DNA from: Steromphala cineraria
Taxonomy: Eukaryota; Mollusca; Gastropoda; Trochida; Trochidae
Direction: 5' to 3'
Assembly (NCBI GenBank): GCA_916613615.1
Contig: OU744724.1
Coordinates: 28,072,171-28,136,170, forward strand
DNA length: 64,000 nt
The notes below the pieces were generated by a model that had not been told where the DNA came from, did not search any database, and saw only the letters and a program-made list of their open reading frames with translations. Numbering within the stretch: position 1 is the stretch's first letter; every line of letters starts with the position of its first letter. Of this stretch, positions 47,601 to 62,600 are shown in pieces. The translations under genes were made by a program, and so were the position numbers.

Positions 47601-50600
47601 TTATTTGGTCAATTCCTTAGAGGAAAAATAAAGAAAACAATTGAAAAGTTACCAGTCCTGACCAAAAAGAAACCAATCCTCGCAAATAGTAGCCAGTTTA
47701 AGGACTGGCGGACAGGCTATATTTTAAACACTGCTTTAAGAAACATTACCTGTGTCATGTGAATGTTACCGCACCATTCGTTAAGCTTGTTCAGGCTGTC
47801 GTTCTTGTCTTGATGTTGGTGTATTGGATGTGTAATAATGATGTATTTGATAGTACACAGCATCAACTCGTGACAAGGTTCCCTATGCTCAAAGGATGTA
47901 TGTATCACTTAAATGCCGACTATTTGTCACAGTATATTAAGAAAAACAAGATTTTGTAGATAACAAGCTTTTTTCTTGTGATACACATTCCTCAGTAATT
48001 AAGGATTCAGCCATAAGGCTGAATCCTTATTGTTATTGGCGTGTTTATTTTTATTTTTCCACGATTTTTGTGAGCAGGATTCAGACCAAACGGCTAATGC
48101 TATTGAAGCCAAATTTCACAGGCTGGTAGACCTTGTTGAGGAATAGACATGCGAAGCTTTTGGGCCGAATCGACCAGTGCATTAAAGGTCCAGTTCGATT
48201 CCAAAATCGAAAATTTAACATTGATTTTTTTTTCAAAATGCACTTAGAGACCTAATTTTTTTTTTAAAAGATGCGCAATCAAAAATGCTGCAAAAAACGA
48301 AATCATGGCAAATTCGTAGGTCACGTGGTTTGGCCGCCATCTTGAATTTTCTGCATTTTTTTCAAAAGTCCGACCCCAGGCACCTTTCAGGAATCACCAC
48401 TCGGCAACAGCTGATACTAGAAAGCTGAAACTTACACATAATGTAGCTGAGACATTGGCCTATAACAAGTTTGTTTCAAAATTCAAAAATTCGAAATAGT
48501 TTTTTTTATAAAAATCTTCAAAGTTTGCACATTTTGCAATATTCAAGGGCAGATTACTCAAAAACCTCCCAGACGAATTTGATGATTTTTGCATGAGAGT
48601 TAGACATTAGCAAGGTCTTCAAGATAAAAGAATAAAATCGCTCGCGAACAGTCATTTCCGGTCACGCGGAAGGGTCAAAGTTTGCATTTTGGAAAACGGG
48701 TGTTTTGGTGGGTACGTTTGAATACTCATTGCTAATCAACGACGTACGATAACACATTGCTCTATATATCATATGAAAGCCAAAAGAACATACAATCTTG
48801 GATAAATCTCATTAAAATTAGATTAAACATTTACATTGGAATTCGGAGTATTTAAATGTGGTCAATCCTACTTTCGTTTTGAATTATTATGATATATGAA
48901 TGATTGAAAAATGTAGTTCATTAGCAATATAACACTAGGCAATGTTTTATCTATCATCAGTCAGCAACAAGACTGTTTAACCTGAAATGATTCATGTTTA
49001 CAGCCATGATGAATTTTCTGTAAAGACTTAACGTTGAATATCAAGTGCAATGTGGTCATTTTCATAATGCATTAGTTAATGTTTACCTCTTGAGGTTTAC
49101 GGTAATTTGATTGAAAACATGATATTTGTAACATATGTCGCATCGCTCACCTTTTCTTTACTTTTTCATGCTCATTAACAAATAATACATCAAAATAAAA
49201 CCATTTCTCTCCTCTACACGATGGTGAAAACAATTTTGAAGTGTCACTAATGGTTCGGATGATAGGAATGCCGCACGGTTAGTGTCTTCAGTTAATTTGA
49301 GGGAAAAATATATAACTTTACACTGATAGATTTGGTTCATTGTAATAACACCAAAGATGATGCCTCGTTGCTACAGCTATGTTGAATAGCAGTGTATGCA
49401 TAAATGAGGTCTTGCCATTAAACGGCCAGTTCGACCGCGTTTTCACTGATAAGCTTAGGCTGCTAACGAAGCTATTTTTAGATACAGCGCGTCATTTGTT
49501 TAGCAGATCTATAAATAGAATGAGAAATGTCCCTTCCCATAATGCAATGTAGTGTGCAGGGAATTCTGGGTGGCACCTATGTTTTCAGTGCCCATCAAAA
49601 TTCGACAATGACCCTTCGTTTTTTAAAAACAGTCACTACGTTAATATCATGGAATTTACATGGTTATATGTGTAAAAGGGTGAACAACTGTAAAATCAGT
49701 TGCATTTAGGAATCTTCCAGTGACATGTCAACTCATGATTGTAAAGCAAATTTTAAGAATGTTTATCCAGTTAAAAATCCGTAAATTTAATGTAGATTTC
49801 AGTTTATTTCATTTTGGGGCAATGTCTCCCAAATAAATCCGCACAACCTCACTCATAGTAAAACAGTTATTTTCTAAAGAAATATATCTTAGTCACTTAA
49901 TTCACATGAATTTTTTATGTTCGGAAAAGTGTAACACATACTGTGTATATATATTGGAGTGCGGCAGCGCTGACAATTATTTTTTTATATTCGAAAGCCG
50001 ATGCGAATCAACATTTCTTCTCGGTGTCATAGTGATTGAGCCTAGCCAGTTTAGGTGTTAGACTCTATATGTAGATTTCAATAAACAATCTGTCTGGCTG
50101 TCATATTTTCTTATGCAAACATTATTAACAAATCTCCTACAATTTAAACATCCAAGTAACTACAACACCGACCAAACAATCAGCTGACAATTATCCTAGT
50201 GGCCGCCATGATCAAGGCTTCGAGTTCGATCGGCTTTCCTCCGTCATTTTGAATTGTTAGCATTGCGAGAAAACAAATGTACTGTATCATGCTAATTCAT
50301 TGAGTAAATCAAGAAAAAAAATTGATTGATAGAAGAGGGACATGTTTACACGTGATTCATAATAAAAGTTATCAGTAAAGACAATGTTTCGTGGCAGTAA
50401 ATGCCAGTAATGCATCTCACCTCGTAGCTCCGATGATTGGCTTCATTTCACGTTGTTTTTCTTTTTTTTGGGCGATACACTTTATTCTTTGTCAAATTGT
50501 GAAATCATGAACAACTGAAATGATAACCCCATGCTCATATTTGAAATTAAGTGTGAAATAATCATGTAAAAATCGTATATAAGTCCTCCTGAATTTCGTT

Positions 50601-53600
50601 TCCACAAAAAATACACTGCTCGAAGTGCTTGTCAGTGGCTTTGATTATTTCGCTATTTTTTTTGTTTTGAAGGGCAGATAAGAACTAATTACCAAACTTA
50701 ACATAGTTATTAACATAACAAATATAAAACAAATCGAATATATACAATTTGACGTGTCGTGTGCAAAAGGGAAATCCTTCCCGAATATTTGTGGAACAAA
50801 AAATACCCGGTCGAACTGGCCTTTTAAACGGCCAGTTCGACCGCGTTTTCACTGATAAGCTTAGGCTGCTAACGAAGCTATTTTTAGATACAGCGCGTCA
50901 TTTGTTTAGCAGATCTATAAATAGAATGAGAAATGTCCCTTCCCATAATGCAATGTAGTGTGCAGGGAATTCTGGGTGGCACCTATGTTTTCAGTGCCCA
51001 TCAAAATTCGACAATGACCCTTCGTTTTTTAAAAACAGTCACTACGTTAATATCATGGAATTTACATGGTTATATGTGTAAAAGGGTGAACAACTGTAAA
51101 ATCAGTTGCATTTAGGAATCTTCCAGTGACATGTCAACTCATGATTGTAAAGCAAATTTTAAGAATGTTTATCCAGTTAAAAATCCGTAAATTTAATGTA
51201 GATTTCAGTTTATTTCATTTTGGGGCAATGTCTCCCAAATAAATCCGCACAACCTCACTCATAGTAAAACAGTTATTTTCTAAAGAAATATATCTTAGTC
51301 ACTTAATTCACATGAATTTTTTATGTTCGGAAAAGTGTAACACATACTGTGTATATATATTGGAGTGCGGCAGCGCTGACAATTATTTTTTTATATTCGA
51401 AAGCCGATGCGAATCAACATTTCTTCTCGGTGTCATAGTGATTGAGCCTAGCCAGTTTAGGTGTTAGACTCTATATGTAGATTTCAATAAACAATCTGTC
51501 TGGCTGTCATATTTTCTTATGCAAACATTATTAACAAATCTCCTACAATTTAAACATCCAAGTAACTACAACACCGACCAAACAATCAGCTGACAATTAT
51601 CCTAGTGGCCGCCATGATCAAGGCTTCGAGTTCGATCGGCTTTCCTCCGTCATTTTGAATTGTTAGCATTGCGAGAAAACAAATGTACTGTATCATGCTA
51701 ATTCATTGAGTAAATCAAGAAAAAAAATTGATTGATAGAAGAGGGACATGTTTACACGTGATTCATAATAAAAGTTATCAGTAAAGACAATGTTTCGTGG
51801 CAGTAAATGCCAGTAATGCATCTCACCTCGTAGCTCCGATGATTGGCTTCATTTCACGTTGTTTTTCTTTTTTTTGGGCGATACACTTTATTCTTTGTCA
51901 AATTGTGAAATCATGAACAACTGAAATGATAACCCCATGCTCATATTTGAAATTAAGTGTGAAATAATCATGTAAAAATCGTATATAAGTCCTCCTGAAT
52001 TTCGTTTCCACAAAAAATACACTGCTCGAAGTGCTTGTCAGTGGCTTTGATTATTTCGCTATTTTTTTTGTTTTGAAGGGCAGATAAGAACTAATTACCA
52101 AACTTAACATAGTTATTAACATAACAAATATAAAACAAATCGAATATATACAATTTGACGTGTCGTGTGCAAAAGGGAAATCCTTCCCGAATATTTGTGG
52201 AACAAAAAATACCCGGTCGAACTGGCCTTTTAAGTACCGGACTGACAACCCTTGTCATTATTGTAAGCATTCTCGCTCAAGCTTTTTGACTTAGATAATT
52301 ACCTCTGTTAATGAAAATTAACACCATACAGTGCTGAATCCGTTTGTCGTCGCTTGCGACTATATTTCTCTTTTTTATTTGATATCAAGAAGTAGGCATA
52401 TACACCGAACATGGTTTTTGACAATATACAATGTGGCTGTATAAGGAAATAAACTGACTTGCCTATTTTTTCATCTACCATTATATAAGGAAACAAAGTG
52501 ACTTGCCAATCTTCTATCTACCACTTTTCATTCGCCCATGCATTGCTCGTGTATATATATGCATTTAGGTATTCTGTGTATCTTATTCATTACTGAGGTC
52601 ATATGAGGTTATTTCTCTATAGAGATCCAATGTTTTCATAATTACAATAAACAAAAATTAGGTAGTTATTATACCCCCGCCTTACAGCGTAAGCGGGGGT
52701 ATATAGCGCTCATTCTGTCCGTCCGTCTGTCCGTCCGTCCGTCCGTCCGTCTGTCACAAAAGTTTGTCCAGAGCATATCTTCAAAACTATTCATGCTAGC
52801 TTTACCAAACTTCATACACTTATCAACCATGATCCCTAGATGTGCCTTTTGAGGGTTAGACCAACAAATTATTTTTATTTTTTGCGGTTTCCATGGAAAC
52901 ATGACTAAAACAGTGACTCTATGACCAAGCCCTTTGTCCGGAGCATATCTCCCAAACTATTCATGCTAGCTTCACCAAAGTTCATACACTTATCAACCAT
53001 GATCCCTAGATGTGCCTTTTGAGGTTAGACCAACAAATTATTTTTATTTTTTGCGGTTTCCATGGAAACATGACTAAAACAGTGACTCTATGACCAAGCC
53101 CTTTGTCCGGAGCATATCTCCCAAACTATTCATGCTAGCTTCACCAAAGTTCATACACTTATCAACCATGATCCCTAGATGTGCCTTTTGAGGTTAGACC
53201 AACAAATTGTTTTTATTTTTTGCGGTTTCCATGGAAACATGACTAAAACAGTGACTCTATTACCAAGTCCTTTGTCCGGAGCATATCTCCTAAACTATAC
53301 ATGGTAGCTTCACAAAACTTCATACACTTATCAACCATGATCCCTAGATGAGACCAACACATTATTTTTAATTTTTGCGGTTTCCATGGAAACGTGACTA
53401 AAAAGTGATTCTATGATAAATTAATTTGTCCCAAACATATTTCCTGAAATATACATCTCAGCTTCACCAAATTTGCTACATATGTCAATCGTGGTTGCTG
53501 GATATGCCTTGTGAGAGTTAAACGATACATGGATTTTCTTTTCTGTGGTTTCTTTGGAAAACATGACTTACAAAGTGACTTGACAAAAATAATTTTGTCC

Positions 53601-56600
53601 TCAGTACATCTCGTAGAATATTCATGATAACTACCTCAAATTTGAAACAAAGATCAGTCATTATCCCTAGATGTGCCCTTTAATTGTAAAACCTATTAAT
53701 GAATTTGGTATTGGGGTTTCAGTGGAAAGCAGACTTACACAATGAGTTACTGTATACTCAACTATCAGACAACTTTAACCAATATTAATCAGATTTATTA
53801 TTTGAATTTTTTTTAACGAAGTGGGGAGCGGGGGTATGTGAGCTTTGTTCACTTCTTTACTTGTTGTAAATGTATTTCAATGCGTACTCGAGAGTTTGCT
53901 GGTCACAAATCTGGCAAACGTGCATTACCTTATGTACAATACATCGTGAAAGCCTGAGGTTTCTTTAAGGTTTTTTTCTTTACTGACATGAGAATACAAT
54001 GAAACTATAAGAATAAAAATATGTCTTTCAGGTACCAAATGTGATATGAAACACGTGAAACTTGATTATGTCGATCATTCGTGAAGAAGCATAAACCCAT
54101 TTTATCATTTAATTACAAATGTGGAAATCATTCGACAAGAAAAATATTCCAATCTTGTATTAATGACGTTACGTCAGTCTTAATTCTATCTCCGAAAAAA
54201 TACTATAGGGATAGTTTCTAAAATGTACAAATGTGACAATTTTCACACATATTTCTGATATTGTATTTAAAGATGAAAATTTATTGTCAATTGGGTGAAC
54301 ATTACATTGATAACTTGTGGCATATGTTATTGACATGCATGATTTAAGTGATTGTTTTATACGTAAAAATAGTAAATATTTCAGTCATAGCATACGTTTT
54401 ACTATACAATTTTCGTAGCCTTTTTTCATGCATTTTTCTTAAGGCAACTTTATTGTTCAAACACGCCCAAAAGGTACTGTCGAAAACTTATATTAGACAT
54501 TTAAAACAACATCCTTATGAACAAAATGAGAATGTAAATGTTATTACAGAATGTCTTCCTAAAATACTTGACAATTAAATGATACACCCAATAATCAATC
54601 ACACTTAATATCAATATGTGTCACAAGTGCATTAAAAAAACTAAGATAAAAAACAAATGATGCCTGATGTTTATTATTATAATGTAATGTACCTGTATTT
54701 TCTTTCCAATAAACTATAGGCCTATTTTTCAAGGATACATATGTATGAAAATATGTTTTGCTCTTGTCCATTTGCAGGAAATTTGCAGAAACCCAATCTG
54801 GATAGAAGATGGCATAAGCAGGTTCGATGTTGTACAGGGAGAACTGGGTGAGAAATAATTACCTACTTAAATGTCATGTGTATATATGATCATAAAAATA
54901 TAGCAATGCAGCATATGTTCACTGCCTACATGGCATATTGTTCTAATTTATAGCTTTGAGAATATACACCTCCAGGACATGAAGATACCGTTTAATAGGT
55001 TAAATTAAATTAAATAGGTTAACTCAGACCCCTCTCCCCAACTACCCCTTCACATCTCTTACGTGCGACAAGAATATCAAGCAATGTTAACGTAATTACT
55101 GTCTTTAAAATAAAGAGAGGAAGAAATAAAGAATATAAAAATGTCATGACTTTTCCAGACGACTGTTGGTTGATCGCTGCAGTTGCCTCCCTTACATGCG
55201 ACCAGAAACTGTTCAACAGAGTAGTCCCCCCTGACCAGGGATTCCAACATGGCTACTGCGGTGTATTCCGGTTCCGCTTGTGGTATCAGGGTGAGTGGGT
55301 TGATGTTGTGGTGGATGACAAACTACCAACCCACAGGAACCAGCTGGTCTACATGCACTCGGACACACAGAGGGAGTTCTGGAGTGCGCTCCTGGAGAAG
55401 GCTTATGCTAAGTGAGTACAATGTGTTGATTTTTTTTCTTGATTTTTTAAGAAGCGTGGTGCGATAAGAACTTTCCTCCGAATAGCTGAGTTTTGGAGGG
55501 AACTCCCCGAGAAGGCCTACTCAAATTCAGTGATATACAAACCTGTAGCTGATTTTCTGATGTCATGATTTCCCCGCAAGACATAGGTCACGCCATTCTG
55601 AAATACAGCCTTGCATTACAGCAACTATTGTGCGGCAGCTCACTGCATCTGGTATTGCTAGTACATTATCAGATATCTTCTGACGTAAATCACTTATCGC
55701 CACTGCGATCCAGCACAAAGACTACGAAGTTTGGTGCAATTAGCAATGCGTGATATATACTGACGTTTGTCTCTGTCAGTCTTATCAAATCGACTGTGTT
55801 CCCATTCCAGGTAAATGTTATTCCCCGGAATATGGTCGATTCTAATCAGACTGATTTCCCTGTTTTACAAACGTTAATTCTCGATATTGCACGAATATTT
55901 ATATGATCAAAGATGCAGTCATTATATATATATGTTATAAAATAAAGGAAGGAATTTGCCATCACCAACACACCATAAAATAAGAAGTTTCTGAAAAGGA
56001 TTCTTTGCAAATGAATGTACTTGTTTTTTAAATACAGACAGCCAAATTGCATTAAAAAGAGATACAGTATTGATAACAATTTTAAAAGATTTAATTAGTC
56101 TATGTTGCAAAGTGCCTGCCAACTTTCAACACCATTGGTAATTCTTGTAAATCCAAAGCAAATATGCTAAATGCTTCTTCATTTAATCGACATGTGGATC
56201 ACTATAATTCACCTATACCTTTAATTACAGACTGAATGGTTCCTACGAGGCCCTGAAGGGCGGATCCCCCCACGAGGCTATGGAGGACTTCACGGGGGGT
56301 CTGGCGGAAACCTTCAGTCTGAAGGACTGGCCCACCAACCTTCTCCAGATCATTGTCAAGTCTCACGAGAGGTCCGCTCTTATGGCCTGCTCTATAGATG
56401 TAAGCAACTAAGCTCATATTGAATTAATAAAATATCGGTAAGAGGGTTTCAGGTCCAATGGTGGATCTAGAGGTAGGGTGTGGGGATGCGCATCCCTTCC
56501 TAGAGAGTTCAAAATTTTGTAAATTTGAGAGTCTAAATTGTTATACATGAGAAATCTCATTTCAATAGTTTGACTGGTGACACCCACAAGGTACAAACTC

Positions 56601-59600
56601 CTTCCAAACTTAAAACTTGTATCCGCCCCTGAGGTCAATATATGTTGTGACTTTTACACATTTCTCAGAGTCGACAATTATAAGCCAAATAATCTATAAA
56701 ATACATGTATATTCTTACTAACAAATCTTCGAAATTGTTTGCCTTTACCCATTTCTGTAGGGGGGTTCCTTCCTATGGTTTGCTTCGTCATTGTAGATTT
56801 GTCAATTTAATGTATATATCCTCAATAAATTTAGCAATAAAGATATTTGTTAATTTCATCATTGTTGTTGCATATTTCAGTACGATGGACAAAAACTGGA
56901 TCAACACCATCGTCTTCCCAATGGTCTTATTGTTGGGCATGCGTACAGCGTCACTTCCGTTAAACAGGTGAGACTTAGTAATGAGAGATAAAATATATTT
57001 TATTACCTGCTTAAAGGAGTGCGCTACAAACATTTCATATAAAGTGAGTATATTAAATATTATTTTCCTGTTATTATGAAGTTATTCAATGAACAAAAAG
57101 AGTTTAATTAACTTAGTGGATTCTTTAAGGGATGAACTAATTAAAAAAAGTTTAAATAAAAGTGTTTATTTTCAGGTTGACACTGACGGAACGGGAAATG
57201 TTGCAACGTTAATGCGCGTGCGCAATCCATGGGGAAATGACAAGGAATGGAATGGTGCATGGAGTGATGGGTTCGTATCTCTATATTTAGAAATATGCTT
57301 ATTGATGTGGGATCATTTTTTTAAAATTAATTATTGGTTACTTCGCATGTAAAATAGGTATATGTTGATTAGCGTTTAAATGAATAGCTATTTATGATTA
57401 TGCCTATGGATTAGTTAAAACATGCATATTGTATTGAACATAAACATTCACATTGACAATACCAATTCAGATAAATTTTATAAAACATTCAATAAATAAT
57501 AATTGATAATTCTAACGTTATTATCGAACATTAATATTATCCATATATGATAAAATACGTCATGACATAAATTACGATAAGTTGCACGTGTGCAATAAAC
57601 CCTAGCAGTAGTTTTATTGGTTGGTTAAAAAGCCACGCGATATCGGAATATAGGACTACTTTACGAGCTACTGGGCCGTTTGCTATAGCACGGCAGAGGT
57701 TTTCCGAGTAGCTCGCGAAAAGCATGCAGCACGTGCAAAGTCGAGCCAACTGACATAGCGAGCGGTGGCTCAGTTCAAACCTGTTAATTCATCTGCTTGA
57801 TTTTGACGCATAGAGACTGATTATAATAAAGAAGAATCATATCATTTCTGATTCATTTAAAAATTGTAAATACAGACAGATTAAAAGTGATGTTTCCGAG
57901 TATCATAGTTTGAAATTGGCGCCACAGTATTTTATCTTTGTTTACCGTGACGTTTAAGTGATGCATTCATACGCGCTGTCATGATTGATTCCACCGTTGA
58001 CTATGTCTATATATTCGGTAATCGAAATTCTGTGTTTCTTGCGTAATGGATAAAAAAGAAATTATCACACTCGCGAGATGTCATATTATTTTTACAACAC
58101 TCTCGCTCCCACTCGAAGAAATATTGTTTTACAGTCGATCGCTTTACAAAAACGATATGACATCTCTGCTTGGTTATTTATCTTTATTTATGGCATGTAT
58201 TCAGTTTTATAGATTGCGTACATAGCCTTCTTTAAAATGAATGAGAGTCGTCCTTAAAATATACTCTATAATGTAAGTCGAAGGTTTATGAGGACTTCAC
58301 AAGCCAATGACATTCAGCTCAGCCTCTTTGCGTTTGGTTGTGTGTTCAGAAAGTTTAAAGATTTGAGGTTCGGACGATCTTTCATCATTAGAGATTGGTA
58401 CCTGAATTAAGAGTTACTATTCTAAACATCTAACACACTAACTTCTAGCGTAAAATAGACACCACAGCGTTACAATATAGATATTTGGTGAGGGACATAA
58501 CCATAAATTATCCCCGCTAGGGGGAGCATTGTATGGAGTATTGTATAGAATGACCAAGGGGTTTCTATAGTATGTACTTTGTAACCTTAGCAAAGAATAT
58601 CTTTCAAATCTACACCAATATGTAAGACTTGAGGTTTACATTTGTTAGATCAGCGGAATGGGAGAAATTACCACAGTACAAGAGACAGGAACTTGGTCTG
58701 ACCTTCGATGATGATGGAGAATTTTGGTGAGTAGCACCCGATATATTTGACTGGCATGAACGAATATTTGCCTTGCAAAACTGACCCTTTGACTTTAAAG
58801 GGACAGAAGCACGTTTTAAAGGGTATATAAGGTAATGTCAGGAAATTAAAATAATCGAAAGATTATGTATTCAAACTAAGTGAAGCATTAATAATAAATC
58901 AAATATTTAGTGTTCAGCCATGCGATACCCCTTTCTTACACAAAATGAATTAAAGGTGCTCACACAAAAATTGCTGCCAATGGACTTTATGTGAATCTTT
59001 ATAATTTGTTCTCTGATTATGGATGATTGATTTGTGTAATGAGATTTTTGACACTATAAGAATAAGACATTTAGGATTAGTGAAAATTTGAAAATATAAC
59101 ATTTAAAAAAAACGTGCTACTGCCCCTTTAACGTAAGAAAGTTTAAAATATGTTATGTTTATTCTGTGTTCGTTTCAGGATGAGCTTCTTTGACTTTTTA
59201 AGTCATTTTTCTGAGCTTGAAATCTGTAACCTTGACCCGGTGTGCAACGAGAACGTCATGGCCCGGAAGCGATGGGAGGTGACTACGCACACCGGAAGTT
59301 GGGTGAGGCACGTGAGTGCTGGAGGTTGCCGTGGAAACCATCCAGGTTGGTTGAGGTGTTTTTGGATCCATGTTTGGAGATGTATCTTTAGAGGAAATTT
59401 TATCAATCCATAACGACAGTGGACATTACTTAAACATTTTCAAAATTGATTTTTGACATCTTAGACTATACGATTATTGTCTAAAATATCTTTCCTCTAA
59501 TGGTTGATGATCTAAATATCAGAAAGCAGAAGCAGAAATGTTTGAATCATAAAAGTTCTTACCGAATACTACTGATTAGTTCCACTCATGTGTGCTGCCA

Positions 59601-62600
59601 GCTACATCACATTATTACAAATAAACCAGCGAGTTGTTTTTCTCAATCTTCCACTGCAAACAATTGTCCTGTTCTCAAATGTCAAATGTACTAGCACTTG
59701 TTCTGTTTATCGCTCAAATTTCCTCCTGTTTTCACGAATTTTTCAGGCCTTATTGTCTTAGACAAGAACATTTCTTGAAAACAGGAACAATTTTGATAGA
59801 CCATAGAGATATATGTCTTTTTACGAGTTCAAAGCAATACTTACTCCTGTGCCTGAAGACTGTTCTCCAAGCAAATGAAAATTGTCCACAGAGACATTCT
59901 GGACGAACCCCCAGTTCCGTGTCACACTGATCGACCCTGACGAGACGGACGATGAAGATGAGTGTACGGTTATTATAGCTTTACTGCAGAAGGACAGGAG
60001 GAAAAGGAGGAAGGAGGGAGTCGAACTGCTGCAGATAGGCTACATCATCTACCCGGTAAGATATCGTCGACAAGGGTAGGCTATATCATCTACCCTGTAG
60101 GATATCATCAAGGGTAGGCTATACATCTACCCGGTAAGATATCATCAACGGTATGCTTCATTATCTACCCAGTAAGATATCGGGAAGGGTAGGCTAAACA
60201 ACTTCTTCCCGGTTAAATATTGGCAGGCTACATCCTCTGCCTGGTAAGATATCGACACGGCCACACGGGTAGGGTTTATTATCTACTCGGTAAGATATCG
60301 TCATATGTAGGCTTCATCATTTACCCGGTAAGATATCATCATGGGTAGGCTACATCATCTACCCGGTAAGATATCGTTAAGAGTAGGCTAAACAACTTCT
60401 TCCTGTTAAAATATTGGCAGGCTACATCCTCTACCTGGTAAGATATGAACACGGCCACACGGGTAGGGTTTATTATCTACCCGGTAAGATATCGTCAAGG
60501 GTAGGCTACATCCTCTACCTGGTAAGATATCATCAAGAGTAGGCTACATCCTCTACCTGGTAAGATATCATCAAGGGTAGGGTATATGATCTACCCAGTA
60601 AGATATCATCAAGGTTAAGGTATATCATCTGTCGCTGCTCTTATTATAACTGGGGATTTTTAGACGAAAGCTCTTTTGATTATTTCTAAACTCCTGTTTC
60701 ACAAATTTTAACTTCGTCCAAATAACAAAAAAGCTCTGATTGGCGTTATTCCAACATATATTTTAGTTGAAAGACAACAGCCCTGGACCTGTTGATAAGA
60801 ACTACTTTCTCTACAACGCATCAGTGGCCAAATCACCGCCCTTTATCAATAGAAGGGAAACTGTTGGTAGGCATAAGCTTCCGCCTGGAAATTACGTCAT
60901 TGTACCATCCACGTTCTATCCAAATCAAGACGCAGAGTTTCTTCTCCGTATATTTACAGAGAAGGCAAAGGAAACAAGGTTTGTATAGAAGTATTTTTAT
61001 TGACAAAATAATACTTCCAAGAATATTAAGTTCAGAATTCATACGCCTTTAGAAAAAAAAAACTCTTGGTCTTTATGCATTCAGACATATTATCGTATTG
61101 ACCATTTTCTAACCTTGTGGATCGCATCTGTTTCTGATTATTTGCGGTGGATTTTGTTCAAGAAATTGCACAAAAAAACACTTGATAATGAATCATGTAT
61201 TCGTTTGCTGTACAAACAATCTAGGTCAATGGTCAACTGAATATAATTTGATAAATTATTTCCTCAGTGAAATGACGGACTTATTGAATGTACACACTGA
61301 CAGCTACGTTATTGGATAAACTAATTTTACCTTTCATCTTTTCAGAGAACTTGATGATGAGACTCGCTTTATTCAAGTCCAGGTAGGCTTTTACTTTTGT
61401 ATCAATATATGCTTGCATCGTGTTTTTTTACATTCATTTGGGATATATCTCACGTGGGTGCAAAGCATGCTTGGATAGTTGCAAAGCATCAAACAAAACG
61501 GTACCTTCGTTTTCTTACACTTAGTCTATCGTTGTAAATTATTGTGATTAATAGAATAAATTTAAAATATAAAGGAGAGGTACCAACGATCGAAATGTTA
61601 ATTGTACAGCAATATATTCGATATAAACTTTTAAAAGAAATGCATATTTACAGTTTAAGATGATTTTGTTGCTGCAATTCGACCAAACTAATTTGGACAT
61701 ATTTGTAGATTGATAGATTATTTTAGGATATAGGGGAGACCAGGGCAAAGCGCGCACCCTAACATAAAAGTGCGTCTAGTGGGCACCCCGACATGTACAG
61801 AATGCAACTTGCACACTATTTCTAATACTTATCAGATGGACTGTAACATGGCACATGCTTTTTTAATCTGCCATTTCGGCATAAGGATATATTTACGTAA
61901 ATATATTTTGGTTAAGGGGGTGCGCTTTGCCCTGTAGTTTGGGGCAAAGTGCCCAATCCTCTGGGCGCTTTGCCCCATTCGAAAAACAACACAGAACGTA
62001 ATAGATATTACACACACATAATCAGCCAATACAAATCAAAAGCTATCAGCTTGATAATGCAAGGCAACTTTCGAACCCATATGAAGAATAAAATTAACAT
62101 AAAAGTTGACAATACATGCAAGAATGCGCAAAATATTCCTTAACATGTCATGGACTTACATGTTCAACATTCTCAATGTCCAAATATCGTTAATGGTTGG
62201 TACATGTACATTTCTTTCAACTACGAATGTGTTGACAATGAAGGTTATTGAATATCAAAACCAGTAAAATAATAAAATATAAGATGAATTGAATTGGTTA
62301 TATAGACGAATTAAAGAATTCATACAACTATTTTGTGTCGGACTTGGCAGAACGGCATAAATTGCTTATCGTTTAGGGATGAACAGTAATATACGATGAA
62401 TTATATATTCATGATTTAAAAAACAACAGTAACATATGCTTTGGTAACTGTTTCTTGTCGTGATTCTTTAATAAAACAAAACCCTTTAAGTAAAAGGGTA
62501 TATTTCATTTTAATATAAAAAAAAACAGAATGCTGATATGAGAATAATAGTTCACCTTTACATTATTTGCTTAAGAAATGCAAAATAATAACTTTAACAC

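Larger units (their letters stand above)
45864..49417. other. Calpain intron 1, mostly unassigned
   Basis: Outside the minisatellite, the short repeat and the hairpin, nothing coding was seen. At 48183 TTAAAGGTCCAGTTCGATTC looks like one end of a TTAA-type element, but no matching second end was found. Confidence 0.4.

Noticed and set aside
49422..52229. Segmental gene duplication
   Set aside because: The unit has TTAA borders and inverted ends and a third copy elsewhere, so it is a mobile element pair.
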